Shown here: positions 47,713 through 58,600 of the stretch, one piece after another
How positions within the stretch are numbered: the stretch's first letter is position 1
Layout: each line of letters opens with the position of its first letter
Assembly: GCA_905221605.1 (NCBI GenBank)
Contig: CAJNDS010001247.1
Location: 1-64,000, forward strand
Length of the DNA stretch: 64,000 nt
Direction: 5' to 3'
From: Symbiodinium natans
Lineage: Eukaryota > Sar > Dinophyceae > Suessiales > Symbiodiniaceae
Position numbers and translations under genes: made by a program
The notes under the pieces: generated by a model
Databases searched by the model: none
Told to the model about the DNA's origin: nothing
The model's input: the letters and a program-made list of their open reading frames with translations, nothing else

Positions 47713-48796
47713 AATTAAGGCCTGAACCGCAGGATTGGTGTGCATTGCCATAGTGAAACGGGCCAGCACGATGCAATCGCTGCAATCGCTCTTTGTCGCA
47801 GCCCTACCCAAAGGCTCCTATGTAGGAGCCTGCAGGTATACCCGGACCCCTAGAACACTTAAACCCGATATCCGGACCCCTTGAACCCTGATTAAGCCTA
47901 AACCCTAAACCCTAAACCCTGAACCCTAAACCCTGAAACCTAAACCCTAAACCCTAAACCCTAAACCCTAAACCCTCGCAGGCTCGCATAAGCGGTATGC
48001 TGGGCCCCACGACCATCCAGGCTCTTCATGGGGTTGACCGCGCTGTCTCCAAAAGACACCTAGGTGCAGGTGCGTAGGGGTTTGGGGTTTAGGGTTTAGG
48101 GTTTATGGTTTGGGTTTTGGGGTTCAGGGTTTGGGGTTTTGGAATTAGGGTTTACGGTTTCGGGTTTAACTAGGGTGTTGGGTGTTTATTTTCTGAAGGC
48201 CTTGCAGGATCTAGGGTTTGGGGGTTCGGGCGGATGCAGGGTGTTTTTCCGGTTTAGGTCTTTTGAGTATTGGGCTTTCGGGCTTCGGACTTTCGGCTCA
48301 CCTGCTCTGCTCTATCCAAAACATGAAATCATCCACAGTCTCAGCAAGCAGGATGGGTTATTCTGCCCTGCAGTCCCCCAAAGAAGCCCCTTTGTTAAAA
48401 CAGAGTTGACTTATGAGGACCATGAGGGCCTAACTGCTCCTTCTAAGCTAAAAACCCTGAAAAGCCTAAAAACCCAAAAACCCAAAAACCCCAAAACCCC
48501 AAGACCCTAAAACCCTAAAACCCTTAAACCTTAAAACCCTAAAACCTTAAAACCCTAAACTATAAACCCCAAACCCTAAACCATAAGCCCAGAGCCCGAA
48601 AGCTGAGGAAAGGCTTCAAGGCCAAGATCCAGGAACTCGAACGCCACTTAGCTTTGGAGTAGACCCTGAAAAAAGTATATACTTCTTAGGTATAAGTAGC
48701 TGTAATAGGAAACCAGAACCAACAAAAAGCATTAAAGTATAGTACTCCAAGTCCCAGGCCAGCTCATCAATCATCAGACGTGGCTTAGGGCTTACG
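47713..48796. repeat. Telomeric tracts and spacers
   Basis: A family H solo remnant (AAAGGCTCCTATGTAGGAGCC) lies at about 47810-47835. A CCCTAAA tract lies at 47893-47977, a TTTAGGG/TTTGGGG tract at 48065-48170, and a CCCTAAAA-rich stretch at 48465-48590. A 123-codon plus frame at 48139-48510 is built partly from telomeric units and is not credible as a gene. Confidence 0.7.
48650..48757. mobile_element. Dispersed element, family F
   Basis: AGCTTTGGAGTAGACCCTGA ... GGTATAAGTAGCTGTAATAGG ... AGTATAGTACTCCAAGTCCC. The ends CTTTGGAGTA and TACTCCAAG are inverse over about 9 bp. Near-identical copies lie at 50167-50280 and, interrupted, at 57521-57744. Confidence 0.7.
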
Positions 48797-48901
48797 GGTT
48801 GTCTTCCTTATACGACCAGTCCATAACAGGAATTGAGTATACCCGTATACCCCATTAGAATCCCCATTAAGGATTGTTAGTATAAGGGGGAACATCCCAA
48901 C
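48796..48901. mobile_element. Inverted-repeat element, family B
   Basis: Left arm GGGTTGTCTTCCTTATACG (worn), right arm TTAGTATAAGGGGGAACATCCC. Centre CCCCATTAGAATCCCCATTAAGG. Confidence 0.65.
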
Positions 48902-49189
48902 TTACGGGGTTTACCGAACTTGCTGGAACTACGGTAGATTAAGACTATGCGCGGAATTTCGCTTGAGCGTAAGGATGGGGCTGGGTTGGCACTTCTTGAA
49001 GCTTCCGAACAACATTCTGAAAAAGGGAAGAGAACCCTAAAACGTAAACCCTAAACCCTAAACCCTAAACCCTAAACCCTAAACCCTAAACCCTAAACCC
49101 TAAACCCTAAACATACAGAACATCCCTGCAAGCTGCCTAGACCCTGAGGTATGTACCTGGGCCCTGAAGCTACTCGATGGGAACCCCTT

Positions 49190-49437
49190 CTCATGGGGGG
49201 TTACGAAAATAAGAGACCCCTCATCTTGACCACAAATATAGGATTCCCTTATACAGGGTGGGGCCCCCTTACTATACCAACTGTAAGTAGTTAAGGGACT
49301 TATAACCTAACTTAGGGTCCTTATAACCCAATTTAGGGCCCTTATAACTCTACTTATAACTAGGGGGCCCCACCCTGTAATGATAAGAACCCCAAATATG
49401 GTACCCCTAAACCCTGAACGGAAACCCACCCCCATCT
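49190..49437. mobile_element. Family C element carrying a nested TIR element
   Basis: ATGGGGGGTTACGAAAATAAG on the left and GGAAACCCACCCCCAT on the right are the C arms. The C centre is interrupted at CCCTTAT|AATGATAAG by the 124-bp element at 49254-49377. Confidence 0.75.
49254..49377. mobile_element. 124-bp TIR element with TA duplication
   Basis: It starts CAGGGTGGGGCCCCCT and ends with the exact inverse, flanked by TA on both sides (49252-49253 and 49378-49379). Removing element plus one TA restores CCCTTATAATGATAAG, matching an empty family C site at 45011-45096. TA target duplication and a CAG start fit a Tc1/mariner-type non-autonomous element. The interior has ACTTATAACC repeats like family E. 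Confidence 0.85.
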
Positions 49438-50166
49438 TGGTACATTGGACCCTCAGGGAGATGAAGAGTCTTCAGGGAGATTCTTGGGGACTTCAGCTGG
49501 AAAGCCTGAAGTGAGTTTAGGGTTTGGGGTTTAGGGTTTAGGGCTCCTGAAAGGATTCAACTCTGTAAGGTCTAGGGTGCAGGGTCAGAAGCCCTAAACC
49601 CTAAACCCTAAACCCTAAACCCTAAACCCTAAACCCAAACCCTAAACCCTAAACCCGAAACCCTAAACCCTAAACCCTAAACCCTAAACCCTAAACCCTA
49701 AACCCTAAACCCTAAACCCTAAACCCTAAACCCCATACCATCAAACCCAAACCTCACCACTACGTCAACAGGCCAGGGCCGCGGGATACATCACGTGCTC
49801 TTCGTCGCCAGCCTCCGACCCCATGACCTGTGACAGGGATTTGTTTTTGTCAAAAAAACTGCTTTAGGGTTTAGGGTTTAGGCTTTATTCGAGGCCCGAA
49901 AGACACGGACTCGAAGCGAACCGTCCTAAACCAAAGGAACCGTGCAGACCCGGAAGCCTTTTGGAACCCTTTCAAAGGGTGCAAAACCAAACATCACCCT
50001 CCCCTCAGCCTTCTAAAGCAACCCGAGCTCTCGCATGCGCGGGTTTAGGGTTTAGGGTTTAGGGTTTGGGTTTAGGGTTTAGGGTTCAGGGTTGGGCATG
50101 GAGATTCGCTTCTGGGTGGGGCTCCTCGGCTCGCCCGTGATGCCCTGCAAGTGCAGCTGCCAAAAC

Positions 50167-50280
50167 TTAGCTTTGGGGTAGACCCTGAAACAAAAAGTAT
50201 ATACTTTCTAGGTATAAGTAGCTATCATAAGGAACCCAGAACCAAAACAAATATTAAAGTATAGTACTCCAAGACCCAGA
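50167..50280. mobile_element. Dispersed element, family F
   Basis: Differs from 48650-48757 by a handful of bases (TTGGGGTAGACCC, AGTATATACTTTCTAGG). Same orientation, about 1.5 kb apart. Confidence 0.75.
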
Positions 50281-51920
50281 AAAAAGAGAGGCGACCTGGA
50301 ATCGGCGAGGTTGAGCGTCACGAAAAGGTGAGCACTCCCGTAGTGCCTGCTGGGTCTAGGGTTTAGGGTTTAGGGTTTAGGGTTTAGGGTTTAGGGTTTA
50401 GGGTTTAGGGTGAGGTATGACCTCGCAGCCGCATCTAACTCCGATGCCCTTCGGTTCCGAGAATGCTTGAACTGGCCTGAAGAACATCTGCGAGCGCTCG
50501 CTTGAGGGGCAAGTCTACGCGGGGATCCCCCGCGCCGCATGAGATCTCGCAGATCTGCTCTTTACCCGTGGAGCGCGAGGGCCTTCAGTACATGCTCCGT
50601 GGACACCGAAGCAATAAGGTTTAGGGTTTAGGTTTAGGGTTTAGGGTCTAGGGTTTAGGGTTTAGGGTTTAGGGGCGCAAAAGCCAGTTCGTCTCACGTA
50701 GCCCTTGGTCGTCAGGCAAGCTTCGTTGGCAGTGGGGACGGAACCAAAATACTCTCGGATTGTCTACTATTTGCTGAAGAAGCCCCCCAAAAATGTAAAA
50801 TAATCCCTATATTACCCTTATAAGGAAGAATACTTGAGTTTTTTTGGTTCTAACGCAAATGGTAGTTTTCCAGAACCCTGAACGGCCTAAGGGGAATTTC
50901 AGAGTATGGCTCATGGCAACCTAAACCCTAATACCCAAACCCTAAACCCTAAGCCCCAAGCCCTAAACCCCAAGCCCTAAGCCCTAAACCCTAAATAACC
51001 CTAAACCCTAAACCCTGAATCCCCAGGCCAAGTGAAGCAAATGACAATCACCTAGATCCAATAGATCATGGCCTGCACTTGAGGAAGGTAGCCATCGTGG
51101 TTCCTGGGCTTAGGGAAGTTTAGGGTTTCGGGTTTAGGGGTTTAGGGTTTAGGGTTTAGGGTGTAAGGAAGTTTAGGGTGTAGGGAAGTTTAGGGTTTAG
51201 GGTTTTTGGGGCTCGGCGGATAGGGCTGGGGCAAGCATGGCAGAGAATTGTCTTGTCGTTCTGGCCTTGGAACAGCCGCGAACTACTGCGCACCTAACCC
51301 TAGGACCCCAAGCCCTCTAATTACTAAACCCGTACCTATCACTTAGGGCTTAGGGCTGAGGTAGGGTTTAGGGTTTAGGGTTTAGGGTTTAGGGTTTAGG
51401 GTTTAGGGTTTAGGGTTTAGGGTTTAGGGTTTAGGGTTTAGGGTTTAGGGTTTAGGGTTTAGGGTTTAGGGTTTAGGGTTGGGCCAAGAGCACCTATTAG
51501 ACGTGATAGGGTGGGAGACCACGATGTCCGGGCTTTAGGCTCCCATAGGAAAGCGGGCTTCGACCTGGTTCCTCTGCTAGGTTTAGGGTTTAGGGTTTAG
51601 GGTTTAGGGTTTAGGGTTTAGGGTTTAGGGTTTAGGGTTTAGGGTTTACCCCCCAGAAGACCCTCGGAATTCAAAGGGTAGCGGGGCTACGGGGGGTAGG
51701 GGAGGGTTGGGTAGGGGGTAGGGACCCTTTTGTTTCTTTAAGTGGGGCTTGTGCGGGAACTTAACCCCACAGAAAAAGGGGAATAAACACCCACGAGTAC
51801 TTCGGCTCTTGCGTTCGTGGGTGAGTAGGGAGTAGACGGGGGCCAAGATGTTCCAAGCGTCAACATGAACTGCCGGATCGGGCGTGCCTCAGTCGTTGCC
51901 CAGGGCTTGCAATTCTTTGA

Positions 51921-52043
51921 ACGGAGGTTCATGGGTACTTATAACCCCACAATCACTGTACTTGTAAGCCCCCTAATAAGTCCTCTAATTAAGTTATAAG
52001 TAGACTGATAATTCGGGCATGAATACCCATGAACCTCCAAGTA
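51921..52043. mobile_element. Inverted-repeat element, family E
   Basis: ACGGAGGTTCATGGGTACTTA on the left is mirrored by GAATACCCATGAACCTCCAAGT on the right. The centre is rich in TTATAAG/CTTATAA words. Confidence 0.7.
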
Positions 52044-52840
52044 GGGTCGTGGAGCTTGGACTTCGTGCTCACGTGTAAGTAGGGGTCACGTCTGAGAATT
52101 AGAGGTAGACTCTTGCAGTTGAATGTTGGCATGGATGGCTTAGAGCTGAATCCGGAGAGCATCAAGACTGCCAATAAGTCCCGAAACCTGCCCTAAACCC
52201 TACACCCTAAACCCTAAACCCTAAACCCTAACCCTTAACCCTAAACCCTAAACCCTAAAGCCTAAACCCTAAACCCTAAACCCTAAACCCTAAACCCTAA
52301 ACCCTAAACCCTAAACCCTAAACTGCGAAAAAGGTCCAACAACTTCCGGGGAGGGCCTCCAAAATCATCTACCGCGATTGTGGGGAAGGATTTGGCAGGC
52401 CTTGGGGTTCAGGGTTTAGGGTTTAGGGTTTAGGGTTTAGGGTTTAGGGTTTGGGGTTCAGTGTTTAGTGTTGGTGGCGTCTAGAAGGTCCTGGAGTTTC
52501 TCAAAGGTTGTGGGGACATGTTGGTATGTTTGGGGATAGTTTCAGAAGCTTTGGAATGATGTCGTTGTGCCCCGGAGAGAGAGCTTGGAAACATCCTCCC
52601 CCTCCCCCCCCCTCCTCTTCAAGGGAAGAGAACCATCCCGGAAACATCCCTAGACCCTCAAAACCTTCAACCCTAAGCCCAAACACCCTTTGAGCCTCAG
52701 AAGCCCTAAACCCCCAAGCCCAGAAAACCCTAAAACCTCAGCCCACAACACCCTATAAACCCTAAGCCCCAGAAAACCTAAGCCCTAAGCCCAAAAGCCC
52801 CAAAACCCAAGCCCAGAAGCGCTAAGCAAAAACCCCTCAA

Positions 52841-52939
52841 CTTGGGATGTTCCTTACACTAGCAGTCCTTAATAGGGAATTATAGTACCCCCTATTGTAA
52901 TCTATTAGGGACGGTTCGTACAAGGGTGAACATCCCAAC
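52841..52939. mobile_element. Inverted-repeat element, family B
   Basis: CTTGGGATGTTCCTTACACT on the left; GTACAAGGGTGAACATCCCAA on the right. Centre CCTTAATAGGGAATTATAG. Confidence 0.7.
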
Positions 52940-54873
52940 CATCAACTCTCCGGGCCCAAAACAAAACCGAAACCCCCAAACCCTAAACCCTAAACCCTAC
53001 CCTAGACCCTAGACCCTAGACCCTAAACCCTAAACCCTAAACCCCAAACCCTAAACCCCAAACCCTAAACCCCAAACATGCCCAGGCGTCATAGACAGCT
53101 TCGAAGTCTGGATGCTTGTGATCGAAGACCTCTGCAGCCGCCAGCTGCCGCGGGCTGTGTTTGGGGGGGGGGGGGGGGGTTACGATACTAGGGGTACCTT
53201 ATTGGGCTAGGGGTTTAGGGAGATAAGGAGGTACCTTATTGGGGTCCTTATTATAGTAGCAGCCTACTATTTGGGGGTCGATATTGGGGGGGGTGCCTAC
53301 TTTCGCAAACCCCCAAATTTAGTCTGGGGTTTCGGAATTCGGGCGCAGAGCTTAGAGTTTGGGATCTACAGGAAAGGGCTCAGAGCCCTCTGAAACCCTA
53401 ACGAACCTAAAACCCTCCATACCTAAGCGCTCAAAAATGAACGCCAAAAACCACGTCAACAACTCCGATCGAACCAACCCACATACCCTGTGTGCTCCCT
53501 TGGGCCCTTGATTTGGGTCCCTTGTTATATAACCCGTACATACACTATGTATATATACATACATATATATATGTATATTAAAATAATAAGAATAATAATG
53601 ATAAGGGCCCATACTTCGGACCTGTAAAGAAGGGTAAGGCGCCATACGAAGGGTCCATGGTTCCAACCTTCGATGCTCCCTGTCGCGCTTTAAGAGGAAG
53701 CCTCTGGTGCCTAGTGGCTTTAGGGTTTAGGGTAGGGTTTAGGCTTTAGGGTTTAGGGTTTAGGGTTCAGGGTTCAGGGTTCAGGGTTTAGGGTTAAGGG
53801 TTTAGGGCTAAACCAGGAACCTGCAGCTAAGGCTGTTTGAGGGCTTTGTGTTCGGCTTCTTTCTTGGGGGGTTAAGGCTTCGGATGTAACCGACTACTCC
53901 ACCCCAGACCTGAGTCGCATGTGTTCTGCACCCCTACTGCGCAAAACACGTGCAATTCGTGCGAAGCTCTATTCTCACTGAGCCCTACAGGGATCCGCCA
54001 CCCAACGTTAGATCCCCAAATCCGAACCCAAAGTCCCTTTTTGATACCTAAAAGAGCCCTATAACTTGTAACCCCTGAGCCCGAACGACCCGGAAACCAA
54101 CCCTTCAATCCCAAGTTCACATAACTACGCAAGGCTAGCCGACAAAGAGTACGTACCCCAAATCGGCCGCTGCCCTACACCTACATCAGAGTTTACCCTA
54201 ACCTTACAGGCTAAAACCCTAATACCCCAAAACCCCAAAATCCTAAACCCTAAACCCTAAACACTAAACCCTAAACACTAAACCTCAAATCCTACGTCTA
54301 CGTCGCCACACGGTCAGTCCCTGGCCCGCCGTGGCCTTGGGGCTCCGGGGTTTTGGTGGTTTAGGGGTTTCGGGTTTCGGGTTTAGGTTTAGTTTAGGGT
54401 TTAAGGTTTAGGGCTTCTGAGGGTTGGGGGGGCTTAGTCCTAAGGGACTCCGCTGGCTTTGGGGGGGTTCTAGGGCTTAGGTTTACGGTCTTATTCGGTG
54501 GATGCTTAAGCTTTGGTGTCTGGGTGATGAGGGCTTGGAGAGTGTTTCCCTAAACCCTAAACCCAAAACCCTAAACCCTAAACCCTAAATCCTAAACCTT
54601 GGGGGGTTGTAGCGCTTGTTCACAGTGGTGGGGTGTTAAGTGTTTTGGGCGCTTCGGGGTTCAGGCTTGGAGGGCTTTAGAGGCAATTGTGGCCTAGAGC
54701 CTTTAGGGTTTGGGTTCCGGCTTTGGGGGTTTTTTGTGGTTGAGGGTTTATAGGGTTTTCAGGATACGGGGGTTAGGGCTTAAGTGTTGGGGTTTAGGGT
54801 TTGGGGATGCAGGGAGTTCCCGGGAATTGGGGGCTTAGGAGTTTGAGGTGTTGGGGTGGAGTGCGTTTAGGGC
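52940..54873. repeat. Telomeric tracts, family C and G copies, spacers
   Basis: CCCTAAA tracts lie at 52977-53084 and 54235-54290. TTTAGGG tracts lie at 53725-53805 and 54370-54410. A worn family C copy with an internal duplication of GGTACCTTATTGGG lies at 53179-53320, after a G run at 53162-53178. Half of a family G element is at 53603-53661. The spacers 53340-53600 and 53810-54230 are unique; 54420-54870 is G/T-rich low complexity. No gene recognised. Confidence 0.7.
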
Positions 54874-54875
54874 TA

Positions 54876-56272
54876 CAGTGACAGCACTGATTAAGAAACG
54901 AGCATGCTCGCGGCTGGATCCCGGATTAAAAACGCGAAAATTGAGAGCAAGACTAAATTAAGAAATCGAGGGTGCCCTCATCCCGGGCCCTAAATTTCTT
55001 AAAATTGGTAACCGCCGAATGAAAAGTCTCGCCCCCCCCCCCCCCCCTCAAATAAGAAACTCAGCCCCTTCGATTTCTTAAATTTAAGGCCAAAACCCTC
55101 CAATTTAGGCTGGATTTCTTCATTTGAGGGGGGGAAATTGGGCTGGACCCCAAATTTAAGAAATCGAGGGGCAGGATTTCTCAAACTTAAGAAATTGATG
55201 GCTGGATTTCTTAAATTTAAGAAATCGAGGGGCTGGATTTCCTTAATTACAGAAGTCGCGGGGCTGGATTTCTTGAATTTGAGAAATCGAGGGGCTGGAT
55301 TTCTTGGATTTCTTAAATTTAAGAAATCGAGGGGCTGGATTTCTTAAATTTAAAAAATCGAGGGGCTGGATTTCTTATTTAGGGGAGGGGGGTCGGAGGA
55401 ATTTCTTTTTATTTTAGACAATTTCTTCTTTCTTTTTTTTTGGGGGGGGGGTGGTTCGGAGGAGTTTCTTATTTATTCTAGGCCAAAACCCTCCAACTTT
55501 GGCTGGATTTCTTAGTTTTTTTTTTTTTTTTTTGGGGGGGGGGGGGGGATTGGGCTGGACCCCAAATTCAAGAAATTGAGGGGCTGGAAATCGCAAATTT
55601 AAGAATTTGAGGGGCTGGATTTCTTAAACTTAAGAAATCGATGGGCTGGATTTCTTTATTTAGGGGGGGGGGGGGGGGGGGTCGGAGGAATTTCTTATTT
55701 ATTTTGGGCCAAAACCCAATTTAGGCTGGATTTCTTAATTTGAGGGGGGGAATTGGGCCGGACCCCAAATTTAAGAAATTGAGGGGCTGGATGTCTTAAA
55801 TATAAGAAACGAGGGGCTGGATTTCTCAAATTTAAGAAATCGAGGGGCTGGATATCTGAATTTTAAGAAATCGAGGGGCTGCATTTCTTAAATTTAAGAA
55901 ATGGAGGTGCTGGATTTCTTATTTTGGTGGGGTGGGGGGCGGAAAATTAAGAATTTCACACGGGGGGGCGGGGGTGGGGCGGGACCCCAAACCCTCAAAT
56001 TAAGAAATTGAGGTTAAGGACTCGAGAGGCCGGATTGCCGATTTGAGGGGAGCCCTCAATAAAGAACTTGAGCGATCAGCCTAATGGATAAGGCGTCGCC
56101 TTACTAATTGACACGTTGCCAGTTCGAATCCCAGTAAGAAATTCGTTAAGAAACCGAGGGTACCCTCAAAAGTGTGGAGGCTATAATTCCGGAAATTGAG
56201 TGGGCTTCATAATTAAGAAACCGAGGGTACCCTCGCCAAAACTTAAAGGTTTCTTATCCAGCGCTGTCACTG
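54876..56272. mobile_element. 1.4-kb TIR element with AAATTTAAGAAATCGAGGGG subrepeats
   Basis: The termini are CAGTGACAGCACTGATTAAG and the inverse of CTTATCCAGCGCTGTCACTG, flanked by TA on both sides (54874-54875 and 56273-56274). The inside is made of at least 14 degenerate copies of a roughly 30-bp unit (GAAATCGAGGGGCTGGATTTCTTAAATTTAA), itself partly palindromic, plus G, C and T-then-G runs (55027-55047, 55430-55451, 55509-55549, 55663-55681). No transposase frame. TA duplication and a CAGTG start suggest a Tc1/mariner-like non-autonomous element. A tRNA-like sequence lies near its right end. Confidence 0.75.
56070..56141 (+). tRNA. tRNA-like sequence, degenerate (Arg-like backbone)
   Basis: The A-box-like TCAGCCTAATGGATAAGGC and an exact B-box core AGTTCGAATCC are spaced as in an intronless tRNA, and the text resembles eukaryotic tRNA-Arg up to the D arm. 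The anticodon loop position reads TT-ACT-AA, but the anticodon, T and acceptor stems pair badly. It is probably a tRNA pseudogene or the pol III promoter head of a SINE captured in the 1.4-kb element, not a working tRNA. Confidence 0.5.
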
Positions 56273-56492
56273 TACCCTAAACTCTAAACCTTGAACTCTA
56301 AACCCTGAACCCTCAATGGGGCTTGAAAGGTTCAGGGTGTCGAGCTGTTGGGGTTCACGGGAACGGTCTTTAAGTTCAGAGCTTAGGCCTGGTGGGGGTT
56401 CTTAGGGCTTCGGTTTGCTTCAACCCTAAGCACTAAACCCTAAACCCCAAAGCCAAAACCCTACACCCCAAACCCTAAACACCAAACCCTAT

Positions 56493-56637
56493 CTTAGGGT
56501 AGTTACCTGGTCCCTCAGTATGGGCCCTTAAAAGCGTACCCCTTATATGCTCCTTATGTACCCTGCACACATCAAGGGCCCATACATCAGAACCCTTTAA
56601 AGGAGGCAAGGGACCATATTAAGGGCCCATGAAACTA
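56493..56637. mobile_element. Inverted-repeat element, family G
   Basis: CTTAGGGTAGTTACCTGGTCCC on the left; GGGACCATATTAAGGGCCCATG then AAACTA on the right. The centre pairs TATGGGCCCTT with AAGGGCCCATA. Confidence 0.7.
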
Positions 56638-57520
56638 AACCCTAAACGGCCCTAAGCCCTAAACCCTCAGAGTTTACAAAACGACCAAAGGCAGAGCCCT
56701 TAGACCTTAGAACCAAGCAAAAACCTCTGCCCCAAGAGGCCCCGGCAGCTGCACAAAACCCGTCACGGTGCATCCTCAGGCGGATGGGCGTTTTAGGCCT
56801 GTTTAGGGTTTAGGATTTGGGGTTTGGGGTTTAGGGTTCAGGGCTTAGGGTTTATAAGGCTTAGGGTTTCGGGCTTAGGGCTGCAGAGCTTGTCGAGGGA
56901 TTCGGTTTTTATTTTATTCATTATATAGTCCGTTTTTTGTTTTTTTGGGGGGTTGATTTGGGAAGTTGGGGCTTCTTCGGGTGTGTGTCGGGATTTTGGG
57001 ACTTTGGGGGGGTTTTGGAGGGGTTGTTTGGGGAAATAGGGCTTATCGTGCGGCGCTTTAGTATAGAGGGTTGTTGAGGTTGAGGTTGATCAAGTAAGGG
57101 TGTGGCTTCACAGGGTTGAGGCTGCTAATTCCTACGCTCCCCTTCTAACCAGGACCATATTTGAAATCTTATTTTGAATATACCCCTAAACCATAAACCC
57201 TAAACCTTGGAGGGCCATAGATGTAGACCCATGGCCCATGTCATGTCTGCCGATGCATGCCTCGCTCAACGTGGAATGCTGCTACGAGGTGCTCTCTCGG
57301 AGTTGCCTATGCTTGTAGGGTTTAGGGTGTAGGGCTTGGGGTTGAGGGTTGAGGGTTTAGAGTTTAGGGTTATTTCGGGTTTCGGGTTTAGGGTTTAGGG
57401 TTTAGGGTGATTATGAGCGACCTGTGCCGAAGATACTTGAATGGAACTGAAGTTGTCGTGCAAAAGGGGCATGATAGCAATGCAGGCACAAGCCGATTGT
57501 TGACGCCTTCCTCCTCCCCT

Positions 57521-57744
57521 ACTGTGGAGTAGACCCTGGAAAACAGTATATGAAGTAGGGTTTCTATTTCTTGTACCCCCCAAAAGGACACCCAATATAC
57601 ACACTCACCAACATTGAAAAGGAACCTTCTATACACTCACCAAAAACAGTAACATTATCCCTGCTTTTTTTCTTTCTCGGGATAAGTAGCCATAATAGGA
57701 ACCCAGAACCAAACAGTACTAAAGTATGTTACTCCAAAGCCCAG
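57521..57744. mobile_element. Family F element with internal insert
   Basis: GGAGTAGACCCTGGAAAACAG and GGATAAGTAGCCATAATAGG...GTTACTCCAAAGCCC match the F copies at 48650 and 50167. About 120 bp of unrelated sequence (roughly 57551-57672) sits where AGTATATACTTTCTAGG should be. Confidence 0.65.
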
Positions 57745-57867
57745 CCTCTCATCCTTCTCTTCGTCAGACGAAGATTGCGGGACCATGCGCGTCGTGATTG
57801 AAAGCGTAGAAACATTTGGGTCGAAATCGCGCTCTCGCCTAGGTCCCGTGCACTTGTGGCTTTCATC

Positions 57868-58021
57868 CTGGTCATCATCTTGGAACCCTAAACCCTAAAC
57901 CCTAAACCCTAAACCCTAAACCCTAAACCCTAAACCCTAAACCCTAAACCCTAAACCCTAAACCCTAAACCCTAAACCAGTACCCTAAACCCCAAACCCT
58001 AAACCCTGGTCGTCATTTTGG
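57868..58021. repeat. Telomeric tract between imperfect 15-bp direct repeats
   Basis: TGGTCATCATCTTGG (57868) and TGGTCGTCATTTTGG (58006) lie on either side of the (CCCTAAA)n tract 57886-57977 and its short tail. The two copies differ at two positions. Confidence 0.55.
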
Positions 58022-58091
58022 TCAAGTTTACGCCCTCGAAATTCCGGAGAAACTCCTCGAAACTTCATCTCGAACTGAAAGTGCCTATAGC

Positions 58092-58180
58092 TACCTCAAG
58101 GCTCCGATGCAGTTCCTTTTGGGTTAGTTATAGGGGATTATAGTATACTACCCTAAAAAGGTACTACATAGAAGCCTATA
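58092..58180. mobile_element. Inverted-repeat element, family H
   Basis: CTCAAGGCTCCGATGCAGTTCC on the left; GTACTACATAGAAGCCTATAG on the right. Centre GGGTTAGTTATAGGGGATTA. Confidence 0.7.
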
Positions 58181-58480
58181 GCTACTCGCTAAATCGCCAC
58201 GCCCTTGTACGGCCTGTGAACAGTCCTATCCAAGGTGAGGCAGTCTATCGGATCTAAGCTGTTGAACACTCAGGCCATGGTGTTGTCTGCTAAACCCGAA
58301 AAAATAACCTAAACTTGAAACGCGAAACCCTAGACCCTCAACTTCAGGCACCAACACCCCGCGCCCGCCCAAAAGCTCCCAAACCTGCCCACCTCAACAC
58401 TTAAACCCCGGATATTTGTTTTAGGGTCCAGATATGAACGAAAATGGGCCCCAATCAAAACCAAACTCCGATGCAGGCTC

Positions 58481-58600
58481 CACCCAAATTCTCCTATGTA
58501 GCACCTTTTTAGTAGGGTTTGGGGTTTTTTAGGGTCGTAGACTTACTATAATCCCCTATAACTAGCCCAAGAAGGAACTACATAGGAGCTTTCGGGTAGG
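58481..58600. mobile_element. Inverted-repeat element, family H (reversed)
   Basis: CACCCAAATTCTCCTATGTAG on the left; GGAACTACATAGGAGCTTTCGG on the right. The centre reads TAATCCCCTATAACTAGCCC, the reverse of the other two copies. A GGTTTGGGGTTTTTTAGGG stretch is inserted in the left half. Confidence 0.65.

Larger units (their letters stand above)
48902..52840. repeat. Telomeric tracts, elements and spacers
   Basis: CCCTAAA tracts lie at 49031-49112, 49594-49733, 50925-51020 and 52190-52323. TTTAGGG tracts lie at 50038-50090, 50347-50410, 50620-50675, 51120-51205, 51362-51481, 51582-51649 and 52405-52475. The palindrome GCGGGGATCCCCCGC is near 50519. The spacers 49780-50030, 50410-50610 and 52480-52840 are unique with no gene recognised. 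Confidence 0.75.
56275..58480. repeat. Telomeric tracts, elements and spacers
   Basis: Family G lies at 56493-56637, family F (interrupted) at 57521-57744 and family H at 58092-58180. A TTTAGGG-type stretch with TTTGGGG units lies at 56795-56880, short ones at 57317-57410, and a CCCTAAA tract at 57886-57977. 56890-57130 is G/T-rich low complexity. The other spacers are unique and show no recognisable gene. Confidence 0.7.

Noticed and set aside
48139-48510. 123-codon plus-strand gene
   Set aside because: The start and end are built from TTTAGGG-like and CCCAAAAA-like units; no conserved motif.
57995-58030. Spliced-leader relic (GTCATTTTGGTCAAG resembles part of the dinoflagellate leader ending)
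   Set aside because: It needs several mismatches and a gap, and a similar word lies 138 bp upstream, so a duplicated flank explains it better. A similar partial match near 59632 and the GGCTCAG at the retrotransposon 5' end are also too short.
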